From IMG/VR virus record IMGVR_UViG_3300034073_004749, positions 1 through 36,469 of that record: a stretch of 36,469 bases of DNA; one strand, given 5' to 3'. The stretch's first letter is position 1, and each line of letters begins with the position of its first letter. The notes beneath the pieces were generated by a model. It did not search any database, was not told where the DNA came from, and was given only the letters and a program-made list of their open reading frames with translations. Below, in pieces: positions 20,372-28,221 of this stretch. The DNA is from a virus. The position numbers and the translations under genes are program-made.

Positions 20372-20761
20372 ATGTATTTTAAAACTTATACCGCTGAAGA
20401 ACTAGTTCTTAAAAAAATACAACGTCTTGAAGATTGCAATTGGTGGAATGAAGGAAATAAAACTTTTAATTATTGGTTTGAACTTCAAGAAACTGATGAA
20501 AATGATGAAGTTCTTAAGTATGATATAAAAAATATTGAACTAGAAATTAAAGACTATTTCCCAGAAGAAATTGAGACTTTTGTAGATAAAGTTGAACTAA
20601 TTAAAACACCTACTGCTAATTATATTAAAATTGTTGTAGCTTATAATAATGTTATAGGTAGTAACTCATCAATAGTATTTGATGTACTATCTGATTTAGA
20701 TAATATTAGTTCATTTCATGAAGACATTGATTATATAGTCTGTTGTAATATCTTAGATTAA
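20372..20761 (+). CDS. Acidic early protein of unknown function, 129 residues
   Basis: Starts MYFKTYTAEELVLKKIQRLE. By count it has 27 Asp/Glu against 11 Lys/Arg, a net charge near -16. It has a beta-rich look, with acidic strands such as DIKNIELEIKDYFPEEIETF (about 50-69) and a C-terminal DLDNISSFHEDIDYIVCC. Strongly acidic early phage proteins are often mimics of DNA that block host nucleases or repressors, but this is inference from charge and position. An intrinsic terminator follows immediately. Confidence 0.72.
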   Translation: MYFKTYTAEELVLKKIQRLEDCNWWNEGNKTFNYWFELQETDENDEVLKYDIKNIELEIKDYFPEEIETFVDKVELIKTPTANYIKIVVAYNNVIGSNSSIVFDVLSDLDNISSFHEDIDYIVCCNILD

Positions 20762-20766
20762 AACAG

Positions 20767-20792
20767 AAAGGGGAACTAATCATTCCCCTTTT
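20767..20792. terminator. Intrinsic terminator of cassette 3 (also usable leftward)
   Basis: Stem AAAGGGGAA/TTCCCCTTT, loop CTAATCA. It closes the early rightward genes, and with flanking T on both strands it can also end the leftward membrane-gene transcript. Confidence 0.85.
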
Positions 20793-20895
20793 AACTATGA
20801 GAATAAATTAAGATTGAAGTTACTATTGACATCCAAAAGAAAAAGAATATTAGAATTAAAAATAGTACATATATTATTTCAGGATCTTTATCCAT
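20791..20895 (-). CDS. Small membrane protein, 34 residues
   Basis: Starts MDKDPEIIYVLFLILIFFFF and ends IYSHS. A short acidic head is followed by one strong membrane helix (about residues 8-30). It overlaps the preceding gene's stop by one base (TAATG), so translation is coupled. The pair with the upstream coiled-coil membrane protein suggests a two-component membrane function such as lysis or holin/antiholin. No motif proves it. Confidence 0.6.
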   Translation of the reverse strand: MDKDPEIIYVLFLILIFFFFWMSIVTSILIYSHS

Positions 20896-21293
20896 TATTT
20901 TTTATTTAATTTATTGTACATTTGAGTTATTGTAGAGTCAAGTTCTTTAATATTATTTTCAATATTATTTAACTTGACTTTTAATTCATCAAGATTTTTA
21001 TTGTCTAATTGAACTGTTTTTGAAATATCATTTTTGAATAACTCAAATTCTCTTTGATTTTCACTAATAGTATTATTAAGATTATTCCATACAATAAAAC
21101 AACCAATTAGCAGTGAACCTAATCCTCCAACTATTGCAATTACATCTCTCATAGTCAAAGTAGATTTGGAAATATCAGTATTTTTTTGTTGATTCATCAT
21201 TATCATCATATCATGAAGTTGTTGCAAGATTACCTCTTGATTATGATAACTTCTTCTATCGACACCATCCCATTCGTAATCTCTACTTTCCAT
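20895..21293 (-). CDS. Membrane protein with C-terminal coiled coil
   Basis: A 132-residue protein from ATG 21293 (MESRDYEWDGVDRRSYHNQE). An in-frame ATG at 21314 would lie only 7 bases after the promoter-like box. It has a soluble N-terminal 50 residues (Met/Gln-rich), a membrane helix at about 52-70 (DVIAIVGGLGSLLIGCFIVW), and then a heptad-type coiled coil to the end (LDELKVKLNNIENNIKELDS). This topology fits inner-membrane spanins or coiled-coil holin-associated proteins, but the N-terminal soluble part is longer than in a typical spanin. It is probably part of lysis. Confidence 0.65.
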   Translation of the reverse strand: MESRDYEWDGVDRRSYHNQEVILQQLHDMMIMMNQQKNTDISKSTLTMRDVIAIVGGLGSLLIGCFIVWNNLNNTISENQREFELFKNDISKTVQLDNKNLDELKVKLNNIENNIKELDSTITQMYNKLNKK

Positions 21294-21321
21294 GTTATTT
21301 TTCCATAAAGACATAAAATTA

Positions 21322-21329
21322 TATTTATA
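21322..21329 (-). promoter_or_regulatory. TATAAATA box (leftward membrane genes)
   Basis: Minus-strand TTATAAATATAAT. A start a few bases on gives a leader of about 22 nt before ATG 21293. It contains the 8-bp core and also a TATAAT-like overlap. Confidence 0.4.
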
Positions 21330-21370
21330 AAAAATGGAAATAATTGCAACGTATCTATAGGTTTTTTCTT

Positions 21371-21378
21371 CATAAATA
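21371..21378 (+). promoter_or_regulatory. CATAAATA box (variant) before the repeat-rich gene
   Basis: TTCATAAATATTC, one base off the core box, lies about 31 bases before ATG 21410 and is followed by the strong ribosome binding site AAATAGGAGTAAA. Confidence 0.3.
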
Positions 21379-21409
21379 TTCTTTTAACTTAAAATAGGAG
21401 TAAATTCTT

Positions 21410-22699
21410 ATGGAAGAACTTTATGTAGAGAGTGGTTACATTGATGACGGGTATTTTACTCGTGTAATCAGTGAAACTGTTGTCATATCAGCAAGTACCT
21501 CTGTTAATTTAGTTCCTGTAGAAGTATTAAAATTAGTAAGTGCTCAAGTCACAACAACTTCAAATGTTATTGTAATTCCAAATACAATATTTGTTGAAAG
21601 TGTTACAATTGCAACAATAACTAATCTTAATCTACAGGCACAGATAATAGTTGGTGGAACTTCAAATATTAGTACAACTTCAACTGTAACTGCTCAAATT
21701 AATGTAGTAAAACAAAATTCATCAACAATCAATCTTACAACAGATATAACTGCAGTACCTAATAGATTTAGAACTACAAGTAATTCAATCACTTCTAGTA
21801 CTAATTTAACTGCATCATCTTCAATCTTGCAAGAAAATTCAATTGTAATTTCTTCTGCAACAAGTTTGAGTGCAGTACCTACTGTATACAAAATAGTTTC
21901 TAGTTCAATCTCTTCTAGTACTAATTTAACCTTAACAGCAAGTGTTACAAAAGAAAATAGTCTTTCAATCTCTTCTATAGCAACTTTAAGTGCAGTACCT
22001 ACAAGATACAGAATAGTTTCTAGTTCAATCTCTTCTAGTACTAATTTAATTGCTGTACCAACAATTGAAGGGCGTGTTTCAGTTCTTTTTACAATTACTT
22101 CAAATGTAGGAGTGATTCCTGCTGTAATAAAAGGAAATTCTTCAGAAATCACTGTTTTTACTCAGGTAGACACTATACCTAGTGTAATTTATAGAAATAC
22201 AGTAAGTATGCTTGGAATGAGTGATTTAAGTGTGATTCCTAATGTTTATGTGACAAATTCTTCACAGATTAATGCAAATATAAGTGTTTTTTGTGCACCT
22301 CTCAGAAATCGTACAAATTCAACAAATATTTCATCAGTAGCGAGTCTATTTGCAGAGCCATTTATTACTTCAGCATATGGAATTGATATTACTTCGACTA
22401 CAGATTTAAGTGTAGTTGCAAATGTTATTAAAAATCCTAATGCAACTTTATTTGATGCTATTACTGATGTAGTTGTAATTGCAGATAAATTTGAGACTTC
22501 TTTAGTTACAATAGAATGTAGTTCTAATCTATCAATAATACCTAATGCAAGTTATTCTGGAGTTATTTTAATAGACACTATAACTAATGTTTTAATTAAA
22601 GAACCAGTTAGTTTGAATAAAGTTAAAAGTCTATATTTGAAATATAATGAAGAAATAACTGAAATCAAATTTATTTCTGTAACTAATATTAGTTTATAA
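21410..22699 (+). CDS. Repeat-rich beta protein, probable adhesin or decoration protein
   Basis: A 429-residue protein of Ser/Thr/Val/Ile with almost no Trp or Cys. It is built from about 18 imperfect repeats of 20-24 residues. The clearest run is residues 150-225, with SSSISSSTNL three times alternating with SLSAVP or TLSAVPT. The period and composition suggest stacked beta strands (beta-solenoid or Ig-like fibre). It ends with a short non-repeated tail (SLYLKYNEEITEIKFISVTN). Unlike the other adhesin genes it is on the plus strand, next to lysis genes. A virion fibre or decoration role is inferred from composition only. AAATAGGAGTAAA precedes ATG. Confidence 0.6.
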   Translation: MEELYVESGYIDDGYFTRVISETVVISASTSVNLVPVEVLKLVSAQVTTTSNVIVIPNTIFVESVTIATITNLNLQAQIIVGGTSNISTTSTVTAQINVVKQNSSTINLTTDITAVPNRFRTTSNSITSSTNLTASSSILQENSIVISSATSLSAVPTVYKIVSSSISSSTNLTLTASVTKENSLSISSIATLSAVPTRYRIVSSSISSSTNLIAVPTIEGRVSVLFTITSNVGVIPAVIKGNSSEITVFTQVDTIPSVIYRNTVSMLGMSDLSVIPNVYVTNSSQINANISVFCAPLRNRTNSTNISSVASLFAEPFITSAYGIDITSTTDLSVVANVIKNPNATLFDAITDVVVIADKFETSLVTIECSSNLSIIPNASYSGVILIDTITNVLIKEPVSLNKVKSLYLKYNEEITEIKFISVTNISL

Positions 22700-22726
22700 A
22701 CAAAAATGTGATTTTTTCATTTTCAA

Positions 22727-22734
22727 TATAAATA
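22727..22734 (+). promoter_or_regulatory. TATAAATA box before the HNH gene
   Basis: ATATAAATATC lies 39 bases before the ATG at 22766. The leader downstream contains AACTATAGGAGAA, the predicted target of the anti-Shine-Dalgarno RNA. Confidence 0.35.
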
Positions 22735-22765
22735 TCATTATACATTAACTATAGGAGAAATTATT

Positions 22766-23303
22766 ATGGAAAAATCACACATCACTCATGAAGAAATTCT
22801 AAATGTATTTGAATACGATGAAAAAATCGGTCATTTAATTTGGAAAAACCCGGTACAAAAGCAATATAAAGGAAAACTTGCTCGGTACTAAAAAACGCAG
22901 TTCAAATGATTATGTTATAATTAAATACAAATATCAAAGATTTTTTGAACATCGATTAGTTTGGTTTTACAAAACTGGTACTTGGCCTAAATTGGTTGAC
23001 CATAAAGACGGAAATAAATCAAATAATAAATTTGAAAATTTAAGAGAGGCAACTCATCAACAGAACTCCCAAAATAGTAGAAATGTTAGAAATACGGTTT
23101 CTTCACGAGTCCCAGGTGTGAGTTGGTGTACAGCAAAACAAAAGTATAAAGTAACTTTAATTAAAAATGGAAAGTATACCCATGGAGGATTTTTTACTGA
23201 CTTACTTGCTGCTGAAAAACGTAGTCATGAAATGAGATTAATGAACTATGACTTCTATGTACCAGAAAATTATTTTGACAATTTGGAGGAAATTAATGGA
23301 TAA
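22766..23303 (+). pseudogene. HNH homing endonuclease broken by a +1 frameshift
   Basis: Translation from ATG 22766 (strong ribosome binding site AACTATAGGAGAA) gives MEKSHITHEEILNVFEYDEK, then LIWKNPVQKQYKGKLARY, and a stop at 22889. The family continues as 'GK.AGTKK...', and this appears in the +1 frame from about 22880 (GTKKRSSNDYVIIKY). One extra base near 22881-22885 explains it. The second part, to 23303, has the HNH core HRLVWFYKTGTWPKLVDHKD (His, Asp-His) with NKSNNKFENLREATHQQN, then a C-terminal AP2-like DNA-binding part (VPGVSWCTAKQKYKVTLIKN). The gene is a selfish endonuclease. The break may be real inactivation, an assembly error in a C-rich context, or recoding. The 3' end overlaps the holin start. 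Confidence 0.75.
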
Positions 23304-23487
23304 AATACTAAAAGTTTTTAATTGGTTGGGTGCAAGACTTAAAGAACCTTCGACAATGGCTGCTGTTGCAAGTATTGGTACAGCAGTTCATGTTAATATT
23401 GATCCTGGAATTTATCAACAAAGTGTTGACATTTTAATTGCAATTTCAGGAATATTAGGAATTGTATTAAAAGAAAAGGGCTCCTAG
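23296..23487 (+). CDS. Holin-like small membrane protein
   Basis: A 63-residue protein beginning MDKILKVFNWLGARLKEPST, with the perfect ribosome binding site GGAGGA 5 bases before ATG 23296. An upstream in-frame start lies inside the HNH gene. Two hydrophobic segments (about 20-35 and 42-58) are separated by a short HVNIDPGIYQQ linker, and the end KEKGS is charged. This is a class II-like holin layout and resembles small phage holins. It lies at the 3' end of the rightward block with a bidirectional terminator. No endolysin gene follows. Confidence 0.7.
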   Translation: MDKILKVFNWLGARLKEPSTMAAVASIGTAVHVNIDPGIYQQSVDILIAISGILGIVLKEKGS

Positions 23488-23496
23488 GAGCCCTTT
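23475..23496. terminator. Bidirectional terminator between convergent genes
   Basis: A self-complementary AAAGGGCTCC/GGAGCCCTTT hairpin. It includes the stop codon of the holin-like gene and closes the late leftward block from the other side. Confidence 0.85.
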
Positions 23497-23501
23497 CGAC
23501 T

Positions 23502-23786
23502 TTAGATATCGTCCACTGCATTTGGAAATTGAAGTTGAGTTTTAATAAAATTGTACATATCTGCAAATGTAAAGTCAACAATACCTAATGGCATAGAAAA
23601 AATATCTTGCCCAATTGATTGTTTTGAATTTAATCTTGCATTTTTATCAATCCAAGTATTAGTAGAAATTGAAAGAGTTTTTTCAGTTTCACTTTGATTT
23701 ATAACATAAAAACTACTAATTTTAGTATAAGCATTTGTAGAACTTAATCCAAAATCTTCACTTGTGTATTCACTTATAATTGCCAT
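23502..23786 (-). CDS. Unknown structural-block protein, 94 residues
   Basis: Starts MAIISEYTSEDFGLSSTNAY. It is beta-rich and acidic, with KTLSISTNTWIDKNARLNSK (about residues 36-55) and a C-terminal aromatic part (GIVDFTFADMYNFIKTQLQF). It is the last gene of the late leftward block. AAAGGAAAGAAT before ATG. Its position after the tail-spike genes suggests an accessory virion protein. No family is recognised. Confidence 0.65.
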   Translation of the reverse strand: MAIISEYTSEDFGLSSTNAYTKISSFYVINQSETEKTLSISTNTWIDKNARLNSKQSIGQDIFSMPLGIVDFTFADMYNFIKTQLQFPNAVDDI

Positions 23787-23797
23787 ATTCTTTCCTT

Positions 23798-23995
23798 TTA
23801 AAATATCAAAAACATTCTAGTTGTATCAAAAGTTGTTATTACTCCAGTAGGAGTAATTGCCCAAAATGGACCATAAGGACCTATTAAATCAAGTCCATCC
23901 ATTGTAAAAGTTGCATTACCACTTACATTTCCAAATGGTCCATAAGGACCTATTAAATCAAGTTTTTCTATTTCTTCTTTTGTATATTGTGCCAT
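23798..23995 (-). CDS. Small protein with two LDLIGPYGPF repeats
   Basis: A 65-residue protein containing LDLIGPYGPF twice, at about residues 12-21 and 35-44, each followed by a hydrophobic strand. It opens MAQYTKEEIEKLD and ends TTRMFLIF. A ribosome binding site AAGGACAAATAG lies upstream of ATG. The pattern suggests a tiny beta repeat protein. It is embedded between the last tail-spike gene and the final late gene, so a virion role is plausible. No family is recognised. Confidence 0.6.
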   Translation of the reverse strand: MAQYTKEEIEKLDLIGPYGPFGNVSGNATFTMDGLDLIGPYGPFWAITPTGVITTFDTTRMFLIF

Positions 23996-24007
23996 AACTA
24001 TTTGTCC

Positions 24008-26107
24008 TTAATCTGCAATCGTGACTGATAAATCATCAAAATAGAATGCTTGTGAGGCATTAGTTCCATCATATTGAGCACCTACATATAAATCCATTAC
24101 TGAACTTACTGTAGGAGTGAAAGTAATTGTTAGTTCTTCCCATGTATTAGCAGCAGCACTTGATTCAGCAATTACATAATCTTCAATTCCACTAACTATA
24201 GGCTGAATAAAAAATGCTGCTTTAGTTGTTGTAAACTTTCTTCGAGTCCATATTTTAACTGTTGTTAATTTATTTGCTTTAACTGGAATTTCACCAATTT
24301 TAGCATTTTGAACTTTATAATAATTTGCAGTTTCTATAGCATTTCCGGTAGTATTAGTATGTGCAAAAAATTCCCAAGCAACACCACCTGCTGTATGAAC
24401 TGGAGTTGTAACAGAATTTAAACGAGTAGATTCTGACATACCTTGTGCTATCCCAGTATTATTATAATTTTTTATGAATAAGTTATTTTTATATTTAAAT
24501 CCTGCAGAAACAGTCATTAAAGAAGCAGGTGCAGCAAGATAAGTAAAGTTTTCAATTGAAACATTGCTATTAGTTGAAGAAGGTGCATAAAAAATTGTTG
24601 AAATAGTAGAACTTAAAGCATTTAAATTTTTTATTTTTAAATAACAACAAGCATTATAATTTGTATTATATGATGAAATTAAATATGGAGTTGCATTTGA
24701 ATTATTACAGATAAAGTTTTCAATCATTCCATCACTAGTTCCCAAATATAAATTTCTATATGCATAACATTTTAAAGTATCGACTTTTAATTTATTAGCA
24801 TATAAATAATGATCAACTTGAGTACTAGCAATAATCTTACCCGCATAATTAATACTAAGTTTATTACCAATTAAATAATTAATTGAATAATAGGAACTTG
24901 ACCCGAATCCGTTAAAACAGGTAAAATATAATTTATCAAAATATATTATTGGTACAGTACCTGATGATAATCCAGGGTTAAAAGATTCAATTACATGATA
25001 TTCACCAATTTTATGATTAGCTGAAGAAAGAGGTAAACCATAAGTTCTAATTGCTATTGCTTTATTTACTGAAATATTACCAACTGATTCTAACATTCCT
25101 CTTCCAGATTGGCATTGAAAATCAACAACAGTATATCCTGTTTGAGATGACATTGTGGAAGTATCCCAACCATATTCAATTTTAACATAATCTCCAGAAC
25201 CTCCACCAATTACATAAAAAGGAGTAAGACTTGATGAACTCCAAGTTCCAGGAATAGTTAGACCTAAATCTGAATATTTAATTGGCTCCATCTTATATGT
25301 AGTTAAAGAACCAGTTGAACCTACCCAGTTGTTCATTATATTTAAAGTAATTGTTGTTCCATTAATTGCCCAAATACTATACCATTCTGGCTCATCTGTT
25401 GTATTAAGTCCTACAATTGAGTTAAGTGTTAATGAATCAGCAGCAGAAGGTGCCTTACAAGCAATAATATTATTTAAAATTATAGTTGGTGTACCTGGGT
25501 CAATTGCTGCTCTTAATGCAATTGAATTGACTCCTGATGGAAGTGCAGAACCATAATCTATAGTAATAGGTTTTGACATTGCATTTGAATTACCAGTTAT
25601 AGCTGGAATAGGTAAACTAACAATTGGAGTTGCACCTAATGTATCACTACATAAATCAAGATATAACATATTAGAAGAAATACTACCAGTACTTCTAAAT
25701 GATAAAGATACTTGTTGATAATCACTTAAATCTGAAGTTGCACATGGAGCATAAGCAATCACTCCAGTAGTAAATGCAGTTGCAACTGCTAAACCGCAAG
25801 CATTTGCGCCAACTCTAGCATCACCAAGATTAGTTACACTACTTTTTGTGATATTAGTTGAAGGAGTCCAACTTGCATTTTCAGATAAACTAATTGTTGC
25901 ATTAATTGCAGTTGGAAGAGTTATAGTAGTACTATTTGACCAAGTTGCAGAACCAATTGATGTTGCATCAGAACTCTTCATAACTCTAATTGTATCACCT
26001 GACAAAGCAGTACCAGAAAGTGAGTTAACTGTTTTCTTTCTTAATGCAAAAGTAGTTCCATTATTTGCATCATTTCCATTGAGTAAATCTACATAATATA
26101 TCGCCAT
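24008..26107 (-). CDS. Tail spike-like protein, paralogue B (699 residues)
   Basis: A beta-rich 699-residue protein with a conserved N-terminal block (YVDLLNGNDANNGTTFALRK, residues 4-23, and DTIRVMKSSDATS), a middle shared block KAPSAADSLTLNSIVGLNT (about 211-229) with TGSLTTYKMEP, and a C-terminal domain GEIPVKANKLTTVKIWT (about 604-620), AESSAAANTWEELTIT and YFDDLSVTIAD. The part between about 300 and 540 is unlike paralogue A. The shape suggests a right-handed parallel beta-helix spike for binding or cutting surface sugar. Catalytic residues cannot be named. Confidence 0.7.
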   Translation of the reverse strand: MAIYYVDLLNGNDANNGTTFALRKKTVNSLSGTALSGDTIRVMKSSDATSIGSATWSNSTTITLPTAINATISLSENASWTPSTNITKSSVTNLGDARVGANACGLAVATAFTTGVIAYAPCATSDLSDYQQVSLSFRSTGSISSNMLYLDLCSDTLGATPIVSLPIPAITGNSNAMSKPITIDYGSALPSGVNSIALRAAIDPGTPTIILNNIIACKAPSAADSLTLNSIVGLNTTDEPEWYSIWAINGTTITLNIMNNWVGSTGSLTTYKMEPIKYSDLGLTIPGTWSSSSLTPFYVIGGGSGDYVKIEYGWDTSTMSSQTGYTVVDFQCQSGRGMLESVGNISVNKAIAIRTYGLPLSSANHKIGEYHVIESFNPGLSSGTVPIIYFDKLYFTCFNGFGSSSYYSINYLIGNKLSINYAGKIIASTQVDHYLYANKLKVDTLKCYAYRNLYLGTSDGMIENFICNNSNATPYLISSYNTNYNACCYLKIKNLNALSSTISTIFYAPSSTNSNVSIENFTYLAAPASLMTVSAGFKYKNNLFIKNYNNTGIAQGMSESTRLNSVTTPVHTAGGVAWEFFAHTNTTGNAIETANYYKVQNAKIGEIPVKANKLTTVKIWTRRKFTTTKAAFFIQPIVSGIEDYVIAESSAAANTWEELTITFTPTVSSVMDLYVGAQYDGTNASQAFYFDDLSVTIAD

Positions 26108-26118
26108 TATAATTTTCC

Positions 26119-28218
26119 TTAATCTGCAATAGTTACTGAAAAGTCGTCAAAATAGAATAATTGACCAGCATTAGTTGCATCATATTGAACACCTATATAA
26201 ACTGGAAGTACTCCAGTAGAAGTTGGTGTAAATGTGATTGTTAATTCTTCCCAAGTATTTGCAGCAGCACTTGATTCAGCAACTATGAAAGATGAAATAG
26301 GACCATCAGGTCTTACATAAAGTGCTAATTTAGTTGTTGTATATAATCTTTGAGTCCATATTTTAACTGTTGTTAATTTATTTGCTTTAACTGGTATATC
26401 ACCAATTTTTAATTTATTAAATTTATAATAATCAACATCATATATATTTTTATATAAGTCATAATTAGTACAACTTAATTGCCAAGCAATTCCACCTGCT
26501 GTGTGAACAGGAGTTGTAATATGTTCATATGCAACTGTGCCATTTACTCCTTTAGAAAGACCAGTTCCTCTATAATTTTGTATAAAGTAATTTGAATTAT
26601 CTTGTAAATTTCCAGAATTTGCTGCTAATTTAGCAGTTGTTTCAGGACTTGTATAATTACCAACACTTATTTTATAATTACCTACATTTAAATAAAATAT
26701 TCCACCTAAAGTAGTATTATAATTAAATAAATTATTAATACGTACATTACAACCGCCAGCGGATGCATTTGATTTAAATACAAAAGAGGAAGTACTATTT
26801 TCACCTGCCGTACCATAAGCATTATTAATTAATCCATTAAATAATCCTAATTGAATACCACTTCTATACCCAACCATTACTAATTTATCAATATAAGTAT
26901 CTAATGAATTAAAATAACTTTCTACAGCAAAATATTCTGCAACTAACTCTCTATAAAGATATTTAAAAACAAGAGTATTAAAAGTTGAAGTTCTTAAAAA
27001 AGAACCTGTTCCAGAAGTTTGATTAATATTACATGTTATATAGACTTTATCTCCATATAAAGTATTAGTTACAAATGTGCCATCAAGACCACCAACATTA
27101 TGATATTCACCTAATTTAAGTGTTCCAGAAGAATATCCATATATTGCATAATTACTTCTTACTGAAATAAATTTATTCAAATTAATAAAATCTCTATCTC
27201 CTGGTCCACCTTTACCAAGTTGCAATTGAAAATCAACAGCAGTATATCCTGTTTGAGTTGTCATATTAGTACTGTCATATCCACACTCAATATTTAAAAA
27301 TGCTATTGCTTGCCCTCCAGTATTTAAACTCCAAGCAGGAAATGTTGCACTATCACTTGTAGGTAAATTTGCTGCTCCAGTTATATCAAAAATTCTAAGT
27401 GGCTCCATCTTATATGTAGTTAAAGAACCAGTTGAACCTTTCCAAAAACAATTAATTAAAATACTTACAGTTGTTCCATCAATATATCTTATTGGAAACC
27501 ATTCTGGCTCATCTGCTGTATTAAGACCTACAATTGAATTAAGAGTTAATGAATCAGCAGCAGAGGGGGCTTTACACGCAATAATATTATCAAAAACAAG
27601 TGTAATAGTACCTGGGTCACTTACTGCTCTAATTGCAATTGAATTTATTCCTGCAGGTAATGCAGAACCAAAATCCATAGTATAAGGATATTGACGATTA
27701 TTATGCACTCCAGTTAATTGTTGAATTAAAAAACTTGCTACTGGAACATCACCTGTTGTATCACTACATAAATCAAGATAAAGAGAATTTGCTGGTAAGG
27801 CAGCATTATTTCTCATAAAAAATGAAATTTGTTGATATGCAGATAAATCTAAGGCACCTGTAGTAAAATAAGCAACTTTACCAGTTGTAAAACCTGCTGC
27901 TATTGCTATAGAACTTTCAACAGTGCCTTGTCTATAATATAAAGTTGCTGTAGTACATGTTACGTTAGTACTTGCAGTCCAGGCTGTTTCACAAGTACAA
28001 ATATTTGCTGTAACTGGGGCAGCAAGTGTTATATTTTTTGAAGTTGAAGACCAAGTGCAATTCCCTAAAGAAGTTGCATCAGGACTCTTCATAACTCTAA
28101 TTGTATCACCTGCTGTTAAACCAGTAGAAGCTGAGCTAAATGTTTTCTTTCTAAGTGCAAAAGTTGTACCATCATTTGCATCATTTCCATTGAGTAGGTC
28201 TACATATCGAATCGCCAT
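26119..28218 (-). CDS. Tail spike-like protein, paralogue A (699 residues)
   Basis: The same length and the same conserved blocks as the gene at 24008-26107: YVDLLNGNDANDGTTFALRK, DTIRVMKSPDATS, KAPSAADSLTLNSIVGLNT, GSTGSLTTYKMEP, TPVHTAGGIAW, GDIPVKANKLTTVKIWT and FYFDDFSVTIAD. Only 11 bases separate the two genes. The centre (about residues 300-560) is different and rich in Tyr/Asn/Ser. The pair is a tandem duplication with diverged middle parts, as expected for receptor-binding proteins. Confidence 0.72.
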   Translation of the reverse strand: MAIRYVDLLNGNDANDGTTFALRKKTFSSASTGLTAGDTIRVMKSPDATSLGNCTWSSTSKNITLAAPVTANICTCETAWTASTNVTCTTATLYYRQGTVESSIAIAAGFTTGKVAYFTTGALDLSAYQQISFFMRNNAALPANSLYLDLCSDTTGDVPVASFLIQQLTGVHNNRQYPYTMDFGSALPAGINSIAIRAVSDPGTITLVFDNIIACKAPSAADSLTLNSIVGLNTADEPEWFPIRYIDGTTVSILINCFWKGSTGSLTTYKMEPLRIFDITGAANLPTSDSATFPAWSLNTGGQAIAFLNIECGYDSTNMTTQTGYTAVDFQLQLGKGGPGDRDFINLNKFISVRSNYAIYGYSSGTLKLGEYHNVGGLDGTFVTNTLYGDKVYITCNINQTSGTGSFLRTSTFNTLVFKYLYRELVAEYFAVESYFNSLDTYIDKLVMVGYRSGIQLGLFNGLINNAYGTAGENSTSSFVFKSNASAGGCNVRINNLFNYNTTLGGIFYLNVGNYKISVGNYTSPETTAKLAANSGNLQDNSNYFIQNYRGTGLSKGVNGTVAYEHITTPVHTAGGIAWQLSCTNYDLYKNIYDVDYYKFNKLKIGDIPVKANKLTTVKIWTQRLYTTTKLALYVRPDGPISSFIVAESSAAANTWEELTITFTPTSTGVLPVYIGVQYDATNAGQLFYFDDFSVTIAD

Positions 28219-28221
28219 AGG

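Noticed and set aside
21694-22152. Long minus-strand open frame of 152 codons
   Set aside because: A shadow of the repeat-rich plus-strand gene; its internal repeats mirror that gene and it has no ribosome binding site.
24801-24808. TATAAATA on the plus strand
   Set aside because: It lies inside and antisense to a tail-spike gene with no gene downstream; chance is likely in AT-rich DNA.
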